DNA of 64,000 nt. Source: Acinetobacter sp. NIPH 298 (GTDB lineage Bacteria; Pseudomonadota; Gammaproteobacteria; Pseudomonadales; Moraxellaceae). Shown here piece by piece: positions 8,416 to 17,520 of the stretch (positions within the stretch are counted from its first letter, which is position 1; each line of letters begins with the position of its first letter). Under the pieces are notes generated by a model that ran no database searches, had not been told where the DNA came from, and saw only the letters and a list, made by a program, of their open reading frames with translations. Both the position numbers and the translations under genes were made by a program. The stretch is from NCBI RefSeq assembly GCF_000369505.1, contig NZ_KB850055.1:868001-932000 (forward strand). The letters run 5' to 3'.

Positions 8416-9689
8416 TGAAGATTGCAATCGTAGGCTCTGGTATTTCAGGCATGTATGCTGCGTGGAAATTATCTAAACAGCATCAAGTAACGATCTTTGA
8501 GAAAGAAAATTATTTTGGTGGTCATACTGATACGCATGATTTATTGATTGATGATAAAAACGTGGCGGTCGATAGCGGTTTTATTGTGTTTAATGATTAT
8601 AACTATCCCTTATTCAGTGCCATGATTGCTGAATTGCAAGTAAAAGCTCAGAGCAGTGATATGAGTTTTTCAGTTAATAATCAGGTGACAGGGCTACAGT
8701 ACAACCCTTCAAAAAAATGGTCACTATTGACCAGACCACACAATTTTTTAAATAAAAAGTTTCGGATCATGTTGTCTGATTTAATTCGTTTTTATCAGGA
8801 CAATAAAGATGTTTCGGTAGATGAGTGTGATGCTGATTTAACAATTGAAGACTATTTAAATAGAAATGATTATTCGCAGGTGTTTAGACACGAACATCTA
8901 TATCCAATGTGTGGCGCACTTTGGTCAAGTCCTGTCGATCAAGTGGGCAAAATCCCTTATAAATTTGTGGTGAGTTTTTTTCAACACCACCGTATGTTGC
9001 AATTAAAAGATCGACCGCAATGGCAGACGGTAAAAGGTGGGTCGGCATCTTATATTCACGCAATTCGAGCGGCTTGTCCTTCCATACAGTGGAAGAATGC
9101 CCCAGTGCAACAGGTAATACGTGCTGATGATTCTGTTACGATTATTACCGAAAAAAATCAGGAAGCTTTTGATTGGGTTGTGTTTGCCAGTCACGCGGAT
9201 GACACTTTAAAGCTGATCCGAAATCCTTCGGCAATAGAGCGAGATATATTAGGCTGTTTCGATTATCAAGATAATTTTATGGTCGTACACAGTGACAGCT
9301 CGATCATGCCAAAACGTCGATCACAGTGGGCGAGTTGGCATGTGCATGTGACAGCCCAAGATCAGTCTAAGAAAAAATCTAATGTAAATAATGTGCATTA
9401 TGGATTTACCTATTGGATGAACAGCTTGCAGAATCTACCGTGTAAAACACAGGTGTTTTCGACACTCAATCCGAATATGCCAATTGCAAAAAACAAGATT
9501 TATGTCGAACGTCATTATCGACATCCTGTATTTGACAAAAAAGCAATCCAAGCACAAGCACGTTGGCATGAACTAAATGGCAACAATCGCAGTTCATTTT
9601 GTGGTGCGTATTGGGGATGGGGATTCCATGAGGACGGAGCAAGTAGTGCTGAACGTGTAGTCGAACCTTTATTGAAGATATCTGATTGA
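8415..9689 (+). CDS. FAD/NAD(P)-dependent amine-oxidase-like oxidoreductase (COG2907)
   Basis: The 424-residue protein begins with a Rossmann dinucleotide motif, AIVGSGISGMYAAWKL, followed by the second strand acid FEKENYFGGHTDT typical of the amine oxidase/phytoene desaturase flavoprotein fold. COG2907 members are regularly found beside DUF1365 and cyclopropane-synthase genes, as here. The substrate is unknown, but the context says it oxidises or rearranges modified membrane acyl chains. A strong site AAGGAGT lies before the ATG at 8415. DUF1365 follows after 16 bp. Confidence 0.85.
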   Translation: MKIAIVGSGISGMYAAWKLSKQHQVTIFEKENYFGGHTDTHDLLIDDKNVAVDSGFIVFNDYNYPLFSAMIAELQVKAQSSDMSFSVNNQVTGLQYNPSKKWSLLTRPHNFLNKKFRIMLSDLIRFYQDNKDVSVDECDADLTIEDYLNRNDYSQVFRHEHLYPMCGALWSSPVDQVGKIPYKFVVSFFQHHRMLQLKDRPQWQTVKGGSASYIHAIRAACPSIQWKNAPVQQVIRADDSVTIITEKNQEAFDWVVFASHADDTLKLIRNPSAIERDILGCFDYQDNFMVVHSDSSIMPKRRSQWASWHVHVTAQDQSKKKSNVNNVHYGFTYWMNSLQNLPCKTQVFSTLNPNMPIAKNKIYVERHYRHPVFDKKAIQAQARWHELNGNNRSSFCGAYWGWGFHEDGASSAERVVEPLLKISD

Positions 9690-9705
9690 TATTGGGAGTG
9701 ATGAT

Positions 9706-10521
9706 ATGTTTAATGATTCACTTTCGATCGCAAAAGCAAAAATCAGGCATCGCCGTTTTGCGCCCAAACTACATCACTTCGAGGCATCGTTGAGTTATCT
9801 ATGCTTTGATCCCGATCAAATAACGGCAAATTTGGGCAAATCATGGCTGTGTTCAACACGTCGCTGGAATATCCTAAATCTTTATGAAGATGACTTTCTC
9901 AAAGGTTACACAGGTACGATTAGAGAAAAAGTAAAAAAAATCCTGTTGCAGCAAGCCGATACCATTTTGTCAGCTCAAGCAGAAATTCGTGTATTGGCTT
10001 TACCGCGAACGCTTGGTTTTAGTTTTAATTCGGTGGTGTTTTATTTTGTTCTCAATCAGCAGCAACAACCTATTTTTATATTAACTGAGATTAGCAATAC
10101 GCCGTGGAATGAACGGAAAGTCTATGTACATGATTGCCGACATAAATTACAAAACCATAGCCAATATCAGGCGGTAGAGTTCGAGTTTGAGAAAAGTTTC
10201 CATGTTTCTCCATTTATGCCGATGGATATTCAATATAAATGGAAGTTTAGTTTTTCTGACGTGCAGCATGTCATTCATATGCAACTGTATCAGTCGCAAA
10301 AAATGATTTTTGATGCAACGATGCGCTTCAACTTGGTGAACATCACACTTCCTTCACAGCTCAATCGATATGCTATTCATCATGCCTTCGAACCTTTCAA
10401 GATGTTAGCTTCAATTTATATACAAGCATTTCATCTATGGCGAAAGAAAGTTCCTTTTTATCGGCATCCTAAAAAAGATAAGGATTTAAAACAACATGAT
10501 GAAAACGCTAATTTTCGGTGA
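9706..10521 (+). CDS. DUF1365 family protein
   Basis: The 271-residue protein is recognised as DUF1365 from its opening IAKAKIRHRRFAPKLHHFEASLSYLCFD and from the interior LPRTLGFSFNSVVFYFV and HVSPFMPMDIQYKW segments (each quoted in part). The family has no settled biochemical function. It is nearly always found between an FAD oxidoreductase and a cyclopropane-fatty-acyl-phospholipid synthase, so it is probably an accessory or partner enzyme in lipid modification. The start has GGGAG upstream. Its 3' end overlaps the next gene by 26 bp, indicating tight coupling. Confidence 0.85.
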   Translation: MFNDSLSIAKAKIRHRRFAPKLHHFEASLSYLCFDPDQITANLGKSWLCSTRRWNILNLYEDDFLKGYTGTIREKVKKILLQQADTILSAQAEIRVLALPRTLGFSFNSVVFYFVLNQQQQPIFILTEISNTPWNERKVYVHDCRHKLQNHSQYQAVEFEFEKSFHVSPFMPMDIQYKWKFSFSDVQHVIHMQLYQSQKMIFDATMRFNLVNITLPSQLNRYAIHHAFEPFKMLASIYIQAFHLWRKKVPFYRHPKKDKDLKQHDENANFR

Positions 10522-11695
10522 ACACGATTCACTGCCTTTGGTTCTACGAAGCTTGCTTAAACTTCGTCATGGTCAAATTCATTTTCGTGGAGAATGGAAT
10601 GGCACTGTTGGTGAGGTTTCAGATTTAGAAGCGACGATAGAGGTTCATAATAAAGAGTTAATCAATCTCATTTTTAAAAATGGTGTGCTCGGCGCGGCTG
10701 AAGGCTATATTCAAGGCTATTGGAGCAGTGAACATTTAGTCGAAGTGATTCAGATATTGGCGAGAAATCGTCATGTGCTAGACAAAATCAACCAAAATGT
10801 CATTTCTCAAGTGAGTCAACTGGCGTTAAAAGCGTGGTACAAAACCCGCAAAAACTCACTCACAGGCAGTCGTAAAAATATTGCTGAACACTATGACCTG
10901 AGCAATGATTTTTTTAAGTTATTTCTCGATTCTTCAATGATGTACTCCAGTGCGGTGTATCAGCACAAGGACATGACTTTAGAACAAGCTTCAGACTATA
11001 AAAAAGAGTTGATCTGCCAAAAACTACAACTCAAGCCGATGGATCATTTGGTTGAGATTGGAAGTGGTTGGGGTGGTTTTGCAATTTATGCCGCGCAACA
11101 CTACGGCTGTAAAGTCACCACCATTACTATTTCTCAAGCTCAATATGACGAAGCAACCAAACGCATTGCAGATGCTGGCTTGAGCCACCGTGTAGATGTT
11201 CAACTTAAAGACTATCGTTTATTGGAAGGCAAGTTCGATAAATTAGTCTCTATCGAGATGATCGAAGCGGTGGGCGAGCAATATTTATCGACCTATTTTA
11301 ATAAATGTAGATCTTTATTAAAACCCAATGGCTTGGGCTTGATTCAAGCGATCACGATTGAAGATGCACGTTATAAAAAAGCGTTGCATACCGTGGATTA
11401 TATTAAACGCTACATTTTCCCTGGCAGTTTTATTCCGTGTATCAGTGTGTTGACTCAAGCTGCATCTGAACAACAGTTACGTTTAAAGCATCTTGAAGAT
11501 ATTGGTTTGAGCTATGCGGAAACCATTCATCAATGGCGGGAGCGGTTTTTAAATGCCAAAGCGCAAGTTTTAGCGCTAGGTTTTGATGAAAACTTTATTC
11601 GAATGTGGGATTTCTATCTTTGTTATTGCGAAGGCGGCTTTAAAGAAGGGGTGATCAGTGATGTGCATCTCTTGTTTGAAGCAACTCCGTATTAA
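10496..11695 (+). CDS. cyclopropane-fatty-acyl-phospholipid synthase family methyltransferase 1
   Basis: The 399-residue protein has an N-terminal lipid-recognition region and a class I SAM methyltransferase domain with motif I VEIGSGWGGFAIYAA near residue 185. The CFA hallmark IAEHYDLSNDFFKLFLD (start of the catalytic domain) and YIKRYIFPGSFIP are also present. CFA synthases transfer a methylene from SAM onto double bonds of membrane phospholipids. Two adjacent ATGs (10496, 10499) are possible starts. A second family member follows two genes later, so the operon may carry out two successive methyl transfers or make a branched rather than cyclopropane product. That is inference. Confidence 0.88.
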   Translation: MMKTLIFGEHDSLPLVLRSLLKLRHGQIHFRGEWNGTVGEVSDLEATIEVHNKELINLIFKNGVLGAAEGYIQGYWSSEHLVEVIQILARNRHVLDKINQNVISQVSQLALKAWYKTRKNSLTGSRKNIAEHYDLSNDFFKLFLDSSMMYSSAVYQHKDMTLEQASDYKKELICQKLQLKPMDHLVEIGSGWGGFAIYAAQHYGCKVTTITISQAQYDEATKRIADAGLSHRVDVQLKDYRLLEGKFDKLVSIEMIEAVGEQYLSTYFNKCRSLLKPNGLGLIQAITIEDARYKKALHTVDYIKRYIFPGSFIPCISVLTQAASEQQLRLKHLEDIGLSYAETIHQWRERFLNAKAQVLALGFDENFIRMWDFYLCYCEGGFKEGVISDVHLLFEATPY

Positions 11696-11728
11696 TAAGT
11701 CACTTATTTGATGCATTAAGGAGGCAGT

Positions 11729-12508
11729 ATGTTGTGGCAATTGTTTTTACTTGATGCAGTGGTGATGACCGTTTGTTGGTTATGGGCAACATACAATCAT
11801 CGTGCAGGCATCATTGATGTGGCATGGAGTTTTTGTATTGTTCTTAATATCGTCATGACAGCATGGTTGGTTGACGTTGCCCCAGTCAATGTCCAGTTAT
11901 TCATTGGAATATTCAGTTCAATTTGGTTCTTGCGTTTGAGTTGGCATTTGTTACGCCGTTATTTAGCAGAGCATGAAGAAGATCGACGCTATGCCAATAT
12001 GCGTCGTGCGATGGGGAAATATCAACATCTTGGTTTTTTCGCTTTCTTTATGTTTCAGGCAGGCTTGGCGATATTGTTTACGATTCCAATGTGGAGTTTG
12101 CTCAATGTTCCAAGTGCCGTATGGAGTGTTCAAAGCAATGATTTTCTGATTATTGCGGGCATGATCATGGCAATTGCTTTTATCGGTGAGGTGATCGCGG
12201 ATCAACAACTTTATCGGTTTAAGCAAAACACGCAAAATCATGGCAAAACCATGGATCAAGGGATATGGCGTTATTCACGTCATCCAAATTATTTTTTTGA
12301 ATGGATACATTGGTTTGCTTATCCAGTTTTAGGATTGGCAGCGGGTTTATATAGCTTGTGGATATATCCAGTGTTGATGTGGTTGTTCTTGTACTACATC
12401 ACAGGTATTCCATTTAGCGAACAACAGGCTTTAAAGAATCGAGGTCAAAATTATCTCGATTATCAAAAACGAACTTCTATGTTTATTCCGTGGAAACCCA
12501 AAGAGTAG
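11729..12508 (+). CDS. DUF1295 (steroid 5-alpha-reductase-like) membrane protein
   Basis: The 259-residue protein has about six or seven hydrophobic segments. It ends with the conserved DUF1295 region: DQGIWRYSRHPNYFFEWIHW around residue 185, then GIPFSEQQALKNRGQNYLDY. The family shares the fold of NADPH-dependent steroid reductases and isoprenylcysteine methyltransferases, so reduction of a lipid double bond is possible but unproven. AAGGAGG sits at ideal spacing before the ATG. The gene overlaps the upstream candidate GTG of the second methyltransferase, showing co-transcription within the lipid operon. Confidence 0.85.
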   Translation: MLWQLFLLDAVVMTVCWLWATYNHRAGIIDVAWSFCIVLNIVMTAWLVDVAPVNVQLFIGIFSSIWFLRLSWHLLRRYLAEHEEDRRYANMRRAMGKYQHLGFFAFFMFQAGLAILFTIPMWSLLNVPSAVWSVQSNDFLIIAGMIMAIAFIGEVIADQQLYRFKQNTQNHGKTMDQGIWRYSRHPNYFFEWIHWFAYPVLGLAAGLYSLWIYPVLMWLFLYYITGIPFSEQQALKNRGQNYLDYQKRTSMFIPWKPKE

Positions 12509-12516
12509 GTACGCGC

Positions 12517-13566
12517 ATGGACTTTATTATTCAAAAATCATTAAAACTCGTTGAGAGCGGTCTAGTACCTGATCAAGCGATTCGTGCTGCAATCCGTGCA
12601 TTGAGCAAAAAGCGCTTGATTCAAGAAGGGCGCTATGGCCCTGAACAAGGTGCTCAACGTTATATGGATGTGCTGAACATGCTGAAGCACAGTGAAATTG
12701 CAATCGAAACGGACAAAGCCAACGAGCAACATTATGAATTGCCGACTGCTTTTTTTCAGGCTGTTTTAGGAAAAAGACTAAAATACAGTGCATGTTTTTT
12801 TCCACATGAAAAAACCACGTTGGATGATGCAGAGGAGTTTTCGCTGCACATTTATAGTGAGCGGGCACAATTGCAGGATGGTCAACAGATCTTAGAACTT
12901 GGATGCGGTTGGGGTTCATTTACATTATGGATGGCAGAACGCTATCCCAATGCCAAAATTACTGCAGTGTCCAACTCTGCAACTCAACGTAAACATATTT
13001 TGGCGGAAGCCGAAAAGCGTCATTTAAATAATATTGAAGTGATGACTTGTGATGTCAATGTCCTTGAATTAACAAAGAATTCATTTGATCGCGTGGTTTC
13101 CGTGGAAATGTTTGAGCATGTCAGAAACTATCACAAGCTGTTTGAGAAAATTCAATCATGGCTTAAAACGGATGGATTGTTATGGTGTCATATTTTTTGT
13201 CATCGTTTTTTACATTATCCTTTTGAAATCAAAAGTGAATATGACTGGATGTCGAGATATTTTTTCTCAGGTGGATTGATGCCAGCAAGTTCAACTTTTT
13301 TACACTTCCAAGATCATTTAGAACTTGCACAGCATTGGCAATGGTCAGGTACTCATTATGAAAAAACTGCCAATGCTTGGCTGGAAAATATGGATCGCAA
13401 CGCTGAACAATTAAAACCCCTTTTTGCAAAAGTGTATGCACAAGATGCTGAGGCATGGTGGCAGCGTTGGCGTATATTCTTCATGGCTTGCGCAGAGTTA
13501 TTTGGTTTTGAGCAAGGTCAAGAATGGGTGGTTGGTCACTTCCTGTTCAAAAAGAAAGCCGTATAA
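12517..13566 (+). CDS. cyclopropane-synthase-like SAM methyltransferase 2
   Basis: The 349-residue protein is a second COG2230-like methyltransferase: ANEQHYELPTAFF leads into motif I LELGCGWGSFTLWMA near residue 125 and the VEMFEHVRNY segment. It is clearly diverged from the first copy and lacks the typical CFA N-terminal module. It may therefore act on a different substrate. The ATG at 12517 is chosen because homologous sequence begins there; a GTG at 12490 would overlap the DUF1295 gene further. The kinase gene follows after 30 bp, so lipid enzymes and sensor may share a transcript. Confidence 0.82.
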   Translation: MDFIIQKSLKLVESGLVPDQAIRAAIRALSKKRLIQEGRYGPEQGAQRYMDVLNMLKHSEIAIETDKANEQHYELPTAFFQAVLGKRLKYSACFFPHEKTTLDDAEEFSLHIYSERAQLQDGQQILELGCGWGSFTLWMAERYPNAKITAVSNSATQRKHILAEAEKRHLNNIEVMTCDVNVLELTKNSFDRVVSVEMFEHVRNYHKLFEKIQSWLKTDGLLWCHIFCHRFLHYPFEIKSEYDWMSRYFFSGGLMPASSTFLHFQDHLELAQHWQWSGTHYEKTANAWLENMDRNAEQLKPLFAKVYAQDAEAWWQRWRIFFMACAELFGFEQGQEWVVGHFLFKKKAV

Positions 13567-13596
13567 TGAAATGAGAATCTGCCAGTAGATCAGCCT

Positions 13597-14925
13597 ATGT
13601 TTAGACGCAATAAAAATGATGCAAATACGCATCCACTCAGTGAGATGTTTAATCGCCATTATTGGTTGCAAATTGGGCTGATCGCACTTTCGATTATTAT
13701 CGGAATAGCCTGTAGTGCTTGGGTCATCAAGGGCTCATTGTTAAAAACAGCGCTTGAACAAGAAATGGATCACTATTGGATGCGAATTGAGCGTAATCCC
13801 AATGCTGATCTGCCTGATACAAAAAATTTATATGGCTATCGTTGGGAAACTGAAACACCACCAATGGCATTTAAACATCAAGTTTTAAAAGCAGGAGTAC
13901 ATCGAATATTTGTTGATGGTAAAGAGCGAATGACGGTGTATGGCGAACAAAAAGGGCAGCATGTGCTGCTGGTTTTTGGCGAAAGCAACGTCAATAAAAT
14001 CGTTTGGATGTTCGGTCTCGCGCCTTTGATGTTTAGCCTCATCGTGCTGTATAGTTTTTTATGGTGGTCTAACCGTCGAGCGCGACGATATTTTTCACCG
14101 ATCACACGATTGGCAAATGCTTTAGAACATATTGATTGGGCGCATCAAAATAAAGAAGCGTCTCCGTTTCAAGGGATCAGTACCAATGGCAATATGGAGG
14201 CTGAGTATCTGAAGCAAGCATTAGAAAAATATCACCAAGTGCTGAATGACTTTATCAACCGAGAACGAGAGTTTACTGGTGATGTGAGCCATGAGTTACG
14301 CACCCCGCTTACGATCCTAAAGGGAAATGTGCAACTGTGTCAGTCTCGTTATGGCAATGACAAATCTTTAAGTCGTATTTCGAATACCATTGAGGATATG
14401 CAACTACTTGTTGATACTTTATTGGCAATCGCGCGAAATACGACCAACACTTTAACGGCAGAGCAAATTTGTCTATCGAATATTATCAGTGAGTTGGTTG
14501 GTGATCTCGAGTCCGTCGGTCAAACTAAGGGCATTGAAATCTTGGTTCAATATGATTCTCACGAATTTCCAAGACTTATCTATCCTTCGATGACCAAGAT
14601 GGTGCTGAGCAATATTTTACGCAATGCATTGAATTACTCGCAAGGGACACATATTCATATTATTCAACGTAAGAATAGTATTGTGATCGCTGATAATGGT
14701 ATCGGAATCAACATGCCAAATGATTCTAAAGTACAAGAGTTAAGCGCAAGTCAGCTTCAAATTAAAGCAAAAGGGCATGGTATTGGATTACAACTAGTGC
14801 AGAAACTCTGTAATCAATTGGGATGGCGTGTAGAGTTGTTTGATCGACAATACTATTTAAACACACACCCGCACCTTCAACTCGAGAATACAACAGGTCT
14901 CATTGTTGTTGTTTATATGAACTAA
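13597..14925 (+). CDS. membrane sensor histidine kinase
   Basis: The 442-residue kinase has a transmembrane helix near residues 24-46, a periplasmic stretch of about 90 residues, and a second helix near 140-158. These precede a HisKA box with the phospho-acceptor His in GDVSHELRTPLTILKG and an ATPase domain with the N box NILRNALNYS and G box KGHGIGLQLV. It ends the rightward lipid operon. Its coding end overlaps that of the response regulator by 4 bp in convergent orientation, an unusual layout for a cognate pair. The pairing is inferred from adjacency. The signal may be envelope lipid state or stress. Confidence 0.9.
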   Translation: MFRRNKNDANTHPLSEMFNRHYWLQIGLIALSIIIGIACSAWVIKGSLLKTALEQEMDHYWMRIERNPNADLPDTKNLYGYRWETETPPMAFKHQVLKAGVHRIFVDGKERMTVYGEQKGQHVLLVFGESNVNKIVWMFGLAPLMFSLIVLYSFLWWSNRRARRYFSPITRLANALEHIDWAHQNKEASPFQGISTNGNMEAEYLKQALEKYHQVLNDFINREREFTGDVSHELRTPLTILKGNVQLCQSRYGNDKSLSRISNTIEDMQLLVDTLLAIARNTTNTLTAEQICLSNIISELVGDLESVGQTKGIEILVQYDSHEFPRLIYPSMTKMVLSNILRNALNYSQGTHIHIIQRKNSIVIADNGIGINMPNDSKVQELSASQLQIKAKGHGIGLQLVQKLCNQLGWRVELFDRQYYLNTHPHLQLENTTGLIVVVYMN

Positions 14926-15617
14926 CTTGAGTGATCTTCTAATGCGACCTTTAATCCAACACCTGAAACGGTGTGAATCAGCTTTTGTTGAAACGGTTTA
15001 TCAACCATTTTACGTAAATTATAGATATGACTACGTAAGGCATCACTTTCTGGTTCTTCATCGCCCCAAAGCTCAATAATAATTTCTTGTTTGGTAATGA
15101 CTTTGGGCGAGTTTCGCATCAAAATTTTTAATAATTTAAATTGAATGCGTGCCAAATCGATTTGTTGACCCGCACGAGTTACGGTCTGAGTCGAACTGTC
15201 TAGAATAAGATCGTGGATCTGAATTTTGTTTGAAGAAACTTCGCCAAGAGAGCGTTTGATTAAAGCACGTATGCGCATGACCAATTCATTAAAATCAAAA
15301 GGTTTAACCAGATAGTCATCTGTTCCAGCAGTAAATCCTTTTAATTTATCATCTAGCGTATCTCTCGCAGTCAGCATCAACACAGGAATATCTTTGCCTT
15401 GATCATTCCGCAACCATTCACATAAATCATAACCTGATCCATCAGGTAAATTAATATCAAGCAATAACAAATGATAGGGTTGATGCTTTAGAAAATTTCT
15501 TGCAGCATCAAGATTCCGCGCATGGTCGATCACAAAGCCATGTTCTTCTAAAAATTCGCATACGGTTGCAGCAAGCTCATAGTGATCTTCGACCATCAGA
15601 ATAAATTGATTGTTCAT
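14922..15617 (-). CDS. OmpR/PhoB-family response regulator
   Basis: The 231-residue protein has a receiver domain with the acidic pocket VED near residue 9, the phospho-acceptor Asp in LLLLDINLPDG near residue 52, and the switch Lys in DDYLVKPFD. A C-terminal winged helix (about residues 125-228) completes the OmpR layout. The ATG at 15617 is preferred over a TTG at 15629. It is the last gene of a leftward run with two exported-protein genes and is convergent with the kinase. Paired 11-bp-spaced repeats at 16850-16870, upstream of this run, look like its target. Confidence 0.92.
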   Translation of the reverse strand: MNNQFILMVEDHYELAATVCEFLEEHGFVIDHARNLDAARNFLKHQPYHLLLLDINLPDGSGYDLCEWLRNDQGKDIPVLMLTARDTLDDKLKGFTAGTDDYLVKPFDFNELVMRIRALIKRSLGEVSSNKIQIHDLILDSSTQTVTRAGQQIDLARIQFKLLKILMRNSPKVITKQEIIIELWGDEEPESDALRSHIYNLRKMVDKPFQQKLIHTVSGVGLKVALEDHSS

Positions 15618-15630
15618 AATTAGATTCAAG

Positions 15631-16131
15631 TTATTGATTTAGTAGTTGTTGCTTTAATTTAGCATTGAATGGAGAACTTCCAAACCAAATTTTGAAATAC
15701 TGATTGGCTTGATTGTCAGAGATTTTCCCCAGTGGCTTTTGATTGAGAGATAATGAAAGGGTTTGATTGGATTGGGTGTATTTTAATGAATATAGATCAC
15801 CTTTTCGTACAGGTTTATACAGTGCTGTAATTCGATTTAAAGGTGAGTTTTCTGAAAAGTCAGGAATATTTTTCTTGAGGAAATGTGTTGCTGCACGTTT
15901 GAATGCCCATTCAGGAATGTCACGAGTGTATAAGAAATCTAATTGAATATCTTGCGTTTCCCATTTTTGTGTACAGTCTGCTGCATAGTAGCTCACATTA
16001 CCGACCTCTTTTTTGGTGACGATAAGGGCGGCATTTTTACACAATTGCGTATTCGCAGAACTCTGAGAGGCAGTCGTTAATAAAAAAAGCGTACTCGATA
16101 GCAGTAATAAATTCCTGTAATAACCATGCAT
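15631..16131 (-). CDS. exported chalcone-isomerase-like protein
   Basis: The 166-residue protein has a cleavable signal peptide (hydrophobic LLLLSSTLFLLTTASQSSA). The rest resembles the bacterial chalcone-isomerase-like domain: the ending SLSLNQKPLGKISD followed by YFKIWFGSSPFNAKLKQQLL matches the family's C-terminal signature. Such proteins recur next to CFA/DUF1295/DUF1365 lipid loci, suggesting periplasmic binding of fatty-acid-like ligands. The ATG at 16131 has GAGG upstream; a TTG at 16143 is the longer alternative. It lies 13 bp before the response regulator gene, likely in one transcript. Confidence 0.7.
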   Translation of the reverse strand: MHGYYRNLLLLSSTLFLLTTASQSSANTQLCKNAALIVTKKEVGNVSYYAADCTQKWETQDIQLDFLYTRDIPEWAFKRAATHFLKKNIPDFSENSPLNRITALYKPVRKGDLYSLKYTQSNQTLSLSLNQKPLGKISDNQANQYFKIWFGSSPFNAKLKQQLLNQ

Positions 16132-16215
16132 CTCAGACCTCAATATTTAAAAGTTAAGTTGTCTATCTATCCTTCGCTTTAATCATGAAGGTGTTCAATT
16201 TATTTCCATGATTTT

Positions 16216-16806
16216 CTACTGGAGTGAGCTGGATTTTAAGTTATTTTTAAAAGGTAAAATCATTGAGTAAGCTTTGCCGACATAAGGCAGAGAACGAAAA
16301 AGTCCATCGGCAGGATCCCAGTAATCTTGTTGGAAAACGATCTGATTTGAACCATTGATCTTGATTTGGGTGATGCCATAGGATGCCATCGATTTAGTAC
16401 GACCAAACATTTTAAAATCATAGGCCATATACCAATGTATATAAGCTGAATCACTTTGATGTGTGGCACTGACCAGTTTTACCGTCACATTACTCACACG
16501 CTTATTCATACCTTCAAAATGTTGTATTAAATCATGTTTATCGGAAAATTGAGAAAGTGTGTCATTTATAAAAAGCTGATCTGCATACAGTTGACTTGCA
16601 TTTTTTACGAAATCATCTGTTCCTAATGTATTAAAAGCGGTAACGAAGCGTTGACCAATTATTTGAGCTTTTTCATTATCTAGCGTGATCCCTGTTATTT
16701 GTTTATCTGCATTTTGATAATCAGATGTATAACTTGGAACACTTTTACATCCGACTAATGAAATTAAGGTCAGCGTTGAAACTGCTAATGTTCTGAAGAG
16801 AGCCAT
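16216..16806 (-). CDS. NTF2/SnoaL-like lipoprotein
   Basis: The 196-residue protein has a lipoprotein signal with lipobox LVGC at about residue 20. After it comes a single domain of about 130 residues with the alternating pattern of the NTF2-like (SnoaL) fold, including FVTAFNTLGTDD and WDPADGLFRSLPYVG. Similar nuclear-transport-factor-2-like proteins accompany the same lipid-modification gene sets. It heads the leftward operon with the chalcone-isomerase-like and response-regulator genes. The two direct repeats at 16850-16870 sit about 45-65 bp upstream. The function is not known. Confidence 0.72.
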   Translation of the reverse strand: MALFRTLAVSTLTLISLVGCKSVPSYTSDYQNADKQITGITLDNEKAQIIGQRFVTAFNTLGTDDFVKNASQLYADQLFINDTLSQFSDKHDLIQHFEGMNKRVSNVTVKLVSATHQSDSAYIHWYMAYDFKMFGRTKSMASYGITQIKINGSNQIVFQQDYWDPADGLFRSLPYVGKAYSMILPFKNNLKSSSLQ

Positions 16807-16849
16807 ATCTAATATCCAATTCCACTTTAAGGTCTATACTAAAAGTGTT

Positions 16850-16870
16850 GATGTGAACAGGATGTGAACA
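16850..16870. promoter_or_regulatory. tandem direct repeats, probable response-regulator site
   Basis: GATGTGAACA occurs twice, at 16850-16859 and 16861-16870, with an 11-bp period. OmpR/PhoB-type regulators usually bind such head-to-tail repeats. The site lies upstream of the lipoprotein operon that ends with the response regulator gene, so autoregulation is likely. Confidence 0.6.
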
Positions 16871-16978
16871 AGTTCAATAAGAATAAAAGCGTTTTTTATA
16901 ATTCGCGACTAAAGCTGTTTTTCAAGAGATATAAATAAAAAAAATAAACTGGCATGTTCATTGCTTCATATATTTTGT

Positions 16979-16991
16979 CTGGTCAGACCAG
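16979..16991. promoter_or_regulatory. GntR-type operator before uraD
   Basis: CTGGTC-A-GACCAG is a perfect 13-bp dyad, 28 bp before the uraD start. Related dyads occur before hpxO (22119) and alc (23024). They are probable sites for the FCD-GntR regulator encoded at 22218-22928. Confidence 0.78.
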
Positions 16992-17019
16992 TCAGACAGT
17001 GTCACAAATTGGAGCAAAC

Positions 17020-17520
17020 ATGGATTTAGATCAATTCAATCAATTAAAAGCTGAGCAAGCGATGGAAGCATTAAAGCCGTGTGTGCATATCCCATCTTGG
17101 ATTCAAAGTGTTGTTATGCAACGTCCTTTTGTTTCAGCAGATGAATTGTATCAAACAGCCGCTTTACACGCCCAAACATGGCAGTGGTCTGAAATCTCAG
17201 CGTCGCTTGCACAGCATCCAAGAATCGGTGAGAAAAAAGCTGCCATGACCTTATCTGAAAAAGAGCAACAGTTTTCGCAAAAAGAACAAGTCCAGCTTGA
17301 TACGGAGCATGATTTTCAACAAGCACTGTATCAGGGCAATTTAGCTTATGAGCACAAATTTGGGCATATCTTTTTAATTCGTGCGGCAGGGCGTTCAGGT
17401 TCGGAAATGTTAGCAGAACTCAACCGACGTTTAGAAAACACAACTGAACAAGAGCAGCTTGAAGTGAAACAGCAACTGAGTGAGATTGCATTGATTCGTT
17501 TAAAACAGGAGATTCAATAA
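17020..17520 (+). CDS. uraD: OHCU decarboxylase
   Basis: The 166-residue protein belongs to the 2-oxo-4-hydroxy-4-carboxy-5-ureidoimidazoline decarboxylase family, which makes S-allantoin in the last step of urate oxidation. Visible family features are the HPRIGEKK segment at about residues 66-73, with the catalytic His, and the YEHKFGHIFLIRAAGRS motif near residue 110. The ATG at 17020 is chosen over the ORF start at 16954 because the operator dyad occupies 16979-16991 and homology begins here. The stop overlaps the uraH start by one base, so the two are coupled. Confidence 0.93.
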   Translation: MDLDQFNQLKAEQAMEALKPCVHIPSWIQSVVMQRPFVSADELYQTAALHAQTWQWSEISASLAQHPRIGEKKAAMTLSEKEQQFSQKEQVQLDTEHDFQQALYQGNLAYEHKFGHIFLIRAAGRSGSEMLAELNRRLENTTEQEQLEVKQQLSEIALIRLKQEIQ

